DNA of 38,345 nucleotides, taken from UBA10646 sp046296295 (GTDB lineage: Bacteria > Bacteroidota > Bacteroidia > Chitinophagales > Chitinophagaceae). The stretch is taken from the NCBI GenBank assembly GCA_046296295.1, contig JBKBLG010000019.1, positions 1 through 38,345 on the forward strand, given 5' to 3'. Shown here piece after piece: positions 34,164 to 38,345 of this stretch. A model generated the notes under the pieces. The model did not search any database. It was given only the letters and a program-made list of their open reading frames with translations, and was not told the DNA's origin. The translations under genes and the position numbers were made by a program. Within the stretch, counting starts at the first letter, position 1. Each line of letters opens with the position of its first letter.

Positions 34164-34171
34164 TACTTTTG
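34164..34171 (+). promoter_or_regulatory. Likely -7 element of the rpsT promoter
   Basis: TACTTTTG matches the Bacteroidota -7 consensus TAnnTTTG exactly and lies 21 bases before the rpsT start codon, in an otherwise A/T-rich leader. No clear -33 TTTG is seen. Confidence 0.5.
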
Positions 34172-34191
34172 CCGTCCGAAAAAAGAAAATC

Positions 34192-34452
34192 ATGGCAAAC
34201 CATAAAGCAACAAAAAAAGACGTTCGTCAAGCAGCTAAACGCAGAGAAAGAAATCGTTACTATGGTAAAACTACCCGTAACGCCATTCGTGATTTGAAAG
34301 CCCAAAAAGATGAGAAGGCTTACGACGAAAATCTGCCTCTGGTTGCCTCAATGATCGATAAGCTAGCTAAGCGTGGCATCATTCACAAAAATAAAGCTGC
34401 TAACTTGAAAAGTAAATTAGCTCGTAAAACACATACCGCAGCTGCTCACTAA
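34192..34452 (+). CDS. rpsT: 30S ribosomal protein S20
   Basis: S20 binds 16S rRNA in the small subunit body and aids early assembly. The 86-residue protein is highly basic and starts 'MANHKATKKDVRQAAKRRER', the classic S20 N-terminus. It continues 'RNRYYGKTTRNAIRDLKAQK' and ends in a Lys/Arg/His-rich helix ('NLKSKLARKTHTAAAH'). It is transcribed alone from a typical promoter 20 bases upstream and closed by a strong terminator. Confidence 0.95.
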   Translation: MANHKATKKDVRQAAKRRERNRYYGKTTRNAIRDLKAQKDEKAYDENLPLVASMIDKLAKRGIIHKNKAANLKSKLARKTHTAAAH

Positions 34453-34480
34453 TTAGTGGTAGAGGCTCATGATATTTCGG

Positions 34481-34516
34481 GCCGTTAGCACATGCTTAAT
34501 GCTAACGGCTTTTTTT
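34481..34516 (+). terminator. Terminator of rpsT
   Basis: GCCGTTAGCA (34481-34490) pairs with TGCTAACGGC (34500-34509), followed by a run of seven Ts. Confidence 0.88.
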
Positions 34517-34521
34517 ATATG

Positions 34522-34557
34522 AAATACCCGTAAGTAATCACTTACGGGTATTTTTTT
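34522..34557. terminator. Bidirectional terminator containing the stop of the GH-like gene
   Basis: AAATACCCGTAAGT (34522-34535), loop AATC, then ACTTACGGGTATTT (34540-34553), flanked by T-run and A-run. The minus-strand stop TGA (34538-34540) is at the loop, so the right arm codes for the last residues (K-N-T-R-K). It contains the CCCGTAAG element, related to but not the same as the hairpin word at 34561. Confidence 0.8.
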
Positions 34558-36658
34558 GTGGCCTTACGGCAAATGAAGTTGCAGGTATTGGAACAATAAA
34601 AACAGGCGTTTCTGTTGCTGTAATCGTAACCCTATCATCACTTACCGGAAGCGTTATCATATACATTTCATTTGCATACAGTTGTGGTTGATACACCCTC
34701 ACTGCAGTAGTATACCTCGGCAGTTCGATGGTACATGCTTGTGTACTACCATTTTCAGTTGGCATGTATACTGCATACATCAAGCTATCTGTTGCAGGAT
34801 TACGATAGGTATCAATCACAGGCAGCGTATCAATCGTTGTTGAAAATACATAGCTACCAAACAACTTTTGCAGCTGTAATAAATAATTAGCAGCAGGCTT
34901 ACGTGTATAGTTATCGAATAAAAGCCCTGATGTAGCAAACTGCGTAGCATTCGTACTATCAACATCATGCGCCATGTAAAAGAAAACCTTCGAAATGCCA
35001 GCTTTGGCATACAGCAAACTAGTACGTAAGATCCAATCGGCATGTGTTGCGAGTGCCGATTTACTACCAATGCTAATAGCTCTATACTTACTCTGTGGAT
35101 GCATATCGTAGCCTGTTTCAGTTACCCAAACCGGCATTTGATGTAACCGTTGTTGTGCTACGCGAATAAACGCTTTTGCGGTTTCCATAGCATTGGTTAC
35201 TTCGGGCGCAGCTCCACGTGTAGGGTTACCACTTTGCGAGGTGCCGGCATCGGTAGCATAGTAATGATAATTGATGATATCCCAACAAACATCAACAGTA
35301 CCATCTAATTTAAAGCCCCGATGTTCGGCACACCAATCAATCATACCGTTTAAATAATCGGTACTAGCATTAGCAGTGCCAGCCATTACCACCTGCATAG
35401 TAGGATCGGCTTGTTTTACCCCTACACCTGCACCTAATGTTCCTTTATGTCCATCGTAAAAGGCCGATAAATTCGCTGCATATTCCCTCCCTGTTTGATA
35501 TGCTTTTCGCCCCTTCCACCATTTATCACGTTCGTTATCACATTCTATGTACTGTACGGTGTTAAGTCCTATGCGAACCTGATTAATTGGGTCTTGATTC
35601 CAACGAGGTGTTGCATTCACGTGTAATAAAGCTGGTGATATTAAGGTATTACGGCCATACCTTGCGGTAAATTGAAAGGCTAATCGAGCTTGTTCGATGT
35701 AGCTGGCAGGGTCTTGTAAGTTAGCAGTACTAGCTGCAGGAATATTTTCATGATCCCTATCTGCATATGGATACCACTGTTGCAATAACCAATCTGGAAT
35801 GGTTTTGATACATGCCAATACATGAACTTGCTGTTGTTGTAAGAACTGGTATAAAGTATCGTAGTTCCAACTGCCCTCGCCAGATGGATTAAAAGTGTAG
35901 CCTGCAGCAGATGGCTGCAATCGTTTCCAATCTAAATAATGCCGAAATCCTTTAAATGCTTGCATTCCACACCATCGTACACTATCTATGACATCTGGTT
36001 GTTGCGGTCGCATATAATCCCATTCAAAGGCATTGATACCTGTCATTTCAGCAAGTGGTGCATAAGTATAACTGCTAACTGTGGGTGCGTTGCTACTGTC
36101 ATTTACCGTAAGGTAATTACCATACAACATCATTTCCGATGGATAATCGTTCCAGCCATCTATCACCAAATAACGAGGATGCGCCACAGGGGTGTCAAGT
36201 GTAAATACATTCGCCGGACTATCAGGATAAGGCCCTACCCAAGTGTTCCAACGACTTCCGGTAAAAGTGGCTATTAGCTTGCGTTGCCAATTGCTATCAA
36301 TTACAAATAACCGCATGGGTTTTGTAGTGCTACCACCGTTCCAATCAAAAAAACGAATTTGCCGTAAGGTTACCTTCTCTGTTGGTTCAAAACGATAATA
36401 GCTCTCGTAATTTGGGAGTAGCTTGTGCCAACTAATATCAATATTACTATAAATGCTACTATCAAAAAGCTGAGCAATTGCATCTGGTTCGTGGTTCATA
36501 CTATACCAGCGCTTTGCATCTATCGGAATAAGTTGCGTACCCTGGATAGGAGCAAATTGCATTTGTGCACTACTACATGCAGTAAAGAATAAAATAGTAG
36601 GTATTACAGTTTTGAGCAAGCGGATTGATAGCATATGCAGTATTAATAGGCATTTCAT
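34538..36658 (-). CDS. Lipoprotein with a glycoside hydrolase-like (clan GH-A type) barrel
   Basis: This protein of up to 706 residues has a lipoprotein signal ('TILFFTACSS', Cys28). A second possible start is the ATG eight codons in. Residues about 70-190 look like a discoidin/CBM-like beta domain ('LRQIRFFDWNGGSTTKPMRL'). The barrel region follows, with 'YIECDNERDKWW' (Asn375-Glu376, candidate acid/base) and 'VWVTETGYDMH' (Glu514, candidate nucleophile), the two conserved Glu positions of clan GH-A enzymes. 'HVLACIKTIPDWLLQQWYPY' fits an earlier barrel strand. The substrate is unknown, and the carbohydrase role is inferred from these motifs. Four hairpin-word copies lie in the gene (34561, 35659, 36101, 36357), the most of any gene here. 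Confidence 0.72.
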   Translation of the reverse strand: MKCLLILHMLSIRLLKTVIPTILFFTACSSAQMQFAPIQGTQLIPIDAKRWYSMNHEPDAIAQLFDSSIYSNIDISWHKLLPNYESYYRFEPTEKVTLRQIRFFDWNGGSTTKPMRLFVIDSNWQRKLIATFTGSRWNTWVGPYPDSPANVFTLDTPVAHPRYLVIDGWNDYPSEMMLYGNYLTVNDSSNAPTVSSYTYAPLAEMTGINAFEWDYMRPQQPDVIDSVRWCGMQAFKGFRHYLDWKRLQPSAAGYTFNPSGEGSWNYDTLYQFLQQQQVHVLACIKTIPDWLLQQWYPYADRDHENIPAASTANLQDPASYIEQARLAFQFTARYGRNTLISPALLHVNATPRWNQDPINQVRIGLNTVQYIECDNERDKWWKGRKAYQTGREYAANLSAFYDGHKGTLGAGVGVKQADPTMQVVMAGTANASTDYLNGMIDWCAEHRGFKLDGTVDVCWDIINYHYYATDAGTSQSGNPTRGAAPEVTNAMETAKAFIRVAQQRLHQMPVWVTETGYDMHPQSKYRAISIGSKSALATHADWILRTSLLYAKAGISKVFFYMAHDVDSTNATQFATSGLLFDNYTRKPAANYLLQLQKLFGSYVFSTTIDTLPVIDTYRNPATDSLMYAVYMPTENGSTQACTIELPRYTTAVRVYQPQLYANEMYMITLPVSDDRVTITATETPVFIVPIPATSFAVRPQKNTRK
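34561..34574 (-). repeat. Hairpin word, exact (G-C outer pair)
   Basis: Near the 3' end of the GH-like gene beside its terminator, read S-F-A-V-R-P. Confidence 0.9.
35659..35672 (-). repeat. Hairpin word, GCAA loop
   Basis: Inside the GH-like gene, read F-T-A-R-Y. Confidence 0.8.
36101..36114 (+). repeat. Hairpin word, exact
   Basis: Inside the GH-like gene, read Y-L-T-V-N-D. Confidence 0.9.
36357..36370 (+). repeat. Hairpin word, exact core with G-T outer pair
   Basis: ATTT-GCC-GTAA-GGT, the only exact-core copy whose outer pair is a wobble. Inside the GH-like gene, read L-R-Q-I. Confidence 0.9.
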
Positions 36659-36697
36659 AGCTTAGAGATAATTGAATCTAAAAGCCTAAAATAAGAA

Positions 36698-36726
36698 AAA
36701 CCCTGTAAGCAAAGCTTACAGGGTTT
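36698..36726 (-). terminator. Terminator of the RNA-binding protein gene
   Basis: AAACCCTGTAAGC (36698-36710), loop AAA, GCTTACAGGGTTT (36714-36726): a perfect 13-bp stem between two genes of the same strand. Confidence 0.8.
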
Positions 36727-36750
36727 AAATATGGTTGTGTTCCTATACTA

Positions 36751-37152
36751 TTAGTAACGGTTACCACCACCGTAGCCACCGCGGCTGCCGCCACCGTAAC
36801 CACCACCGCCATTACGGCTACCACCGCCACCGTAACCACCACGGCTACCACCGCCGCTGTTACGATCGCTGCCGAAGCTGCGCTTTTTGAAACCACCTTC
36901 GCCGGCTGGGCGTGGCTGGCTTTCGTTAACTACCAACTTACGACCACCAATTTCTTGCTCGTTTAAAGCAGTGATAGCAGCACGTGCTGCATCATCATCA
37001 GCCATTTCAACGAAACCGAAACCTTTGCTGCGATCGTTGTTAAATTTGTCAGTAACTACTTTTGCACTGCTTACTTCGCCGTAAGGTGCGAAAAGGTTTT
37101 CAAGATCTTCACTGGTTAAAGTCCAGCTAAGATTTCCAACGTAAATGTTCAT
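36751..37152 (-). CDS. RRM RNA-binding protein with RGG/Gly-rich tail
   Basis: The protein is 133 residues from the ATG at 37150-37152 (MNIYVGNLSW). A single RRM domain has RNP2 'IYVGNL' and RNP1 'KGFGFVEM'. The tail of about 45 residues is made of repeated Gly-Gly-Tyr/Arg-Gly-Gly units ('GGYGGGSRGGYGGGNRY'). This is the typical small bacterial RRM protein (Rbp type), often cold-induced and thought to act as an RNA chaperone. The in-frame upstream extension is hydrophobic and does not fit. The 181 bases to the divergent aldo/keto reductase leave room for a long leader, as cold-induced genes often have. Confidence 0.92.
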   Translation of the reverse strand: MNIYVGNLSWTLTSEDLENLFAPYGEVSSAKVVTDKFNNDRSKGFGFVEMADDDAARAAITALNEQEIGGRKLVVNESQPRPAGEGGFKKRSFGSDRNSGGGSRGGYGGGGSRNGGGGYGGGSRGGYGGGNRY

Positions 37153-37333
37153 CTTCAAAAATTGAAAAAAATAAAAAGCCAAAGAAAACAGTGAACCCAG
37201 CACCCAAAACATTTACGCAAGAAACGCTCGAACGTGAGAACTGCACCAATGGAATATCTCTACGAAGATACTATAAGGATTGAACTGACAAAATATAGTA
37301 CCTTAAATTTCCATAACAATAACAAAACTATTT

Positions 37334-38206
37334 ATGAATCAAGCAAATGTAACCCTCAGTAAACTGATTATTGGTTGTATGCGTTGGGGTATATGGGGAG
37401 CAAAATTTAATATACACCAATATCAGAAAACTATTGAGTGGTGCATTAATAAAGGGCTCACCAGCTTCGACCATGCTGATATATATGGCGATTACACTAC
37501 AGAAGTAGAATTTGGGAACGCCTTACGGCAAATGAAGATTCAACGTGAATCCATCCAACTTATTACTAAGTGTGGCATTAATATGCCTTGTAACTCTAGG
37601 CCAGAATATCAAGTAAAGGCTTATGATACTAGTACAGCCTATATTATTGAGAGTGTAGAGCGGAGTTTAAGAAACTTACAAACAGAGTATATAGACATAC
37701 TATTGATACACCGCCCTAGCCCGCTAATGCATCCTGACGAAATTGCAAAAGCCGTTGAAAACCTAACTACTTCGTGTAAAATAAAAGCATTTGGTGTAAG
37801 CAATTTTAAACCTAGCCAAGTTGCTATGCTAGCCACTTCGATTATGCCAACATACAATCAAATAGAAGCATCACTCCTGCAACTATCAAGTTTTACAGAT
37901 GGCACGCTAGACCAATGTATTGAAAAGAAAATTAAACCTATGGCGTGGTCGCCGTTGGCAGGTGGAAATATATCTGCACATCAGAAATTACAAGCTATTA
38001 CCCAAAAAATTGCAGCACAATATGCAGCAACAGAAGAAGCCATTATGCTAAGCTTTCTTGCAAAACATCCTAGCAAAATAATAAGTGTGATAGGAACAAG
38101 TAATACAGAACGAATGGAAAAATGCTTAGCATTTCAAGATATAACACTAAGCAATCAAGATTTTTTTGAACTATACAGTACTGCTTTGGGGCGTGATATT
38201 CCTTAA
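37334..38206 (+). CDS. Aldo/keto reductase
   Basis: This 290-residue NAD(P)H-dependent oxidoreductase has the AKR catalytic set: D46 in 'SFDHADIYGDY', Tyr51 (or the nearby Tyr54), Lys79 in 'LITKCGI' and His126 in 'LLIHRPSP'. The C-terminal cofactor part is 'VIGTSNTERMEKCL'. The subtype ('LSKLIIGCMRWGIWG') is closest to the YdhF-like reductases. The substrate is unknown. It is a single gene, divergent from the RRM gene. One exact hairpin-word copy (37520) is read A-L-R-Q-M. Confidence 0.9.
   Translation: MNQANVTLSKLIIGCMRWGIWGAKFNIHQYQKTIEWCINKGLTSFDHADIYGDYTTEVEFGNALRQMKIQRESIQLITKCGINMPCNSRPEYQVKAYDTSTAYIIESVERSLRNLQTEYIDILLIHRPSPLMHPDEIAKAVENLTTSCKIKAFGVSNFKPSQVAMLATSIMPTYNQIEASLLQLSSFTDGTLDQCIEKKIKPMAWSPLAGGNISAHQKLQAITQKIAAQYAATEEAIMLSFLAKHPSKIISVIGTSNTERMEKCLAFQDITLSNQDFFELYSTALGRDIP
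37520..37533 (-). repeat. Hairpin word, exact (G-C outer pair)
   Basis: Inside the aldo/keto reductase gene, read A-L-R-Q-M. Confidence 0.9.
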
Positions 38207-38271
38207 CCTATCCCTCTTTTTATGGCTAGCTCTGTTTGAGTTAAGATGTTGTGTTGTATTGGTATGTTATA

Positions 38272-38305
38272 AAAAAAACGCCTTATCTATCTAGATAAGG
38301 CGTTT
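38272..38305 (-). terminator. Terminator of the rRNA operon
   Basis: AAACGCCTTATCTA (38276-38289) pairs with TAGATAAGGCGTTT (38292-38305). On the minus strand the stem is followed by eight Us (plus-strand A-run 38271-38278). Confidence 0.85.
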
Positions 38306-38315
38306 AAAATAAGAA

Positions 38316-38345
38316 TGGCGGCTACCTACTCTCCCGCATTGTGGT
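38316..38345 (-). rRNA. rrf: 5S ribosomal RNA, 3' end (partial)
   Basis: Read on the minus strand, the last 30 bases contain GCGGGAGAGTAGGTAGCCGCC, the conserved 3' end of bacterial 5S rRNA (loop E/helix IV and the closing stem). The gene runs off the window. The rest of an rRNA operon is expected beyond the right edge. Confidence 0.85.

Noticed and set aside
34522..34553. Inverted CCCGTAAGT repeats as two hairpin-word copies
   Set aside because: Each lacks the ATTT-RCC-GNAA-GGY form; the element is a terminator stem that happens to share CCCGTAAG.
36763..36860. Repetitive CCACCGCC-type stretch as a DNA repeat or CRISPR
   Set aside because: It is the Gly-rich tail of the RRM protein; repetition comes from Gly and Tyr codons, with no spacers.

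Overview
The window looks like chromosome of a Bacteroidota bacterium, most likely a member of the Chitinophagaceae or a close relative. The evidence is moderate-to-low GC, two secreted proteins with type IX secretion C-terminal sorting domains, a stand-alone exosortase, Bacteroidota-style TACTTTTG promoter spacing before rpsT, and mostly core metabolic genes. The genus is an inference. The right edge enters an rRNA operon on the minus strand: the 3' end of 5S rRNA preceded (in + coordinates) by its terminator.

Layout, left to right. (1) 132-3578: two minus-strand exported proteins, a YkuD_2-type L,D-transpeptidase-like protein and a DUF4114 protein with a T9SS tail. (2) 3782-6474: an overlapping plus-strand run of exosortase-family protein, selU/mnmH and selD, giving tRNA 2-selenouridine synthesis. 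(3) 6475-7023: a gene-poor gap with the relic of a secreted-protein gene. (4) 7024-10345: serC, a DUF1015 protein and a TPR-like exported protein. (5) 10526-16163: a LexA-like XRE/S24 regulator, an M14 peptidase, an OmpR/HisKA two-component pair and an esterase. (6) 16217-17373: a small exported protein and a CxxCH haem-binding protein. (7) 17442-20947: guaA with a duplicated guaA 3' end 1.95 kb downstream. The two copies bracket an AT-rich cassette encoding a lipoprotein and an overlapping small cytosolic protein. (8) 21077-25505: a GIN-domain lipoprotein, accC/accB, a small membrane protein and a lipoprotein. (9) 25515-29009: a T9SS subtilase and an RsmB/NOP2-type rRNA methyltransferase. (10) 29544-33941: odhB and sucA, the E2 and E1 of 2-oxoglutarate dehydrogenase. 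(11) 34192-38206: rpsT, a GH-A-like lipoprotein, an RRM RNA-binding protein and an aldo/keto reductase.

The most striking observation is not a gene. A 14-base word, 5'-ATTT-RCC-GNAA-GGY-3', recurs at least 22 times in close-to-identical form, on both strands, about once per 1.7 kb. It lies inside core genes and between genes. 17 copies match ATTTRCCGTAAGG exactly; a further five have a GCAA centre, and three more have a CCC/GGG stem. By chance about 0.002 copies of the 13-mer would be expected. The bases flanking the centre co-vary (ACC..GGT, GCC..GGC, CCC..GGG) and the centre is always GNAA, so each copy can fold as a 3-4 bp hairpin with a GNRA-type loop. The word is read in many different frames and peptides (LTVN, LTAN, LRQM, PYGK, HLPQG, IPCGK), which points to selection on the DNA. 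It may be an uptake-signal or other chromosome-marking system not, to my knowledge, described for this phylum. The second candidate system is the guaA-bracketed lipoprotein cassette, which resembles an effector/immunity module.
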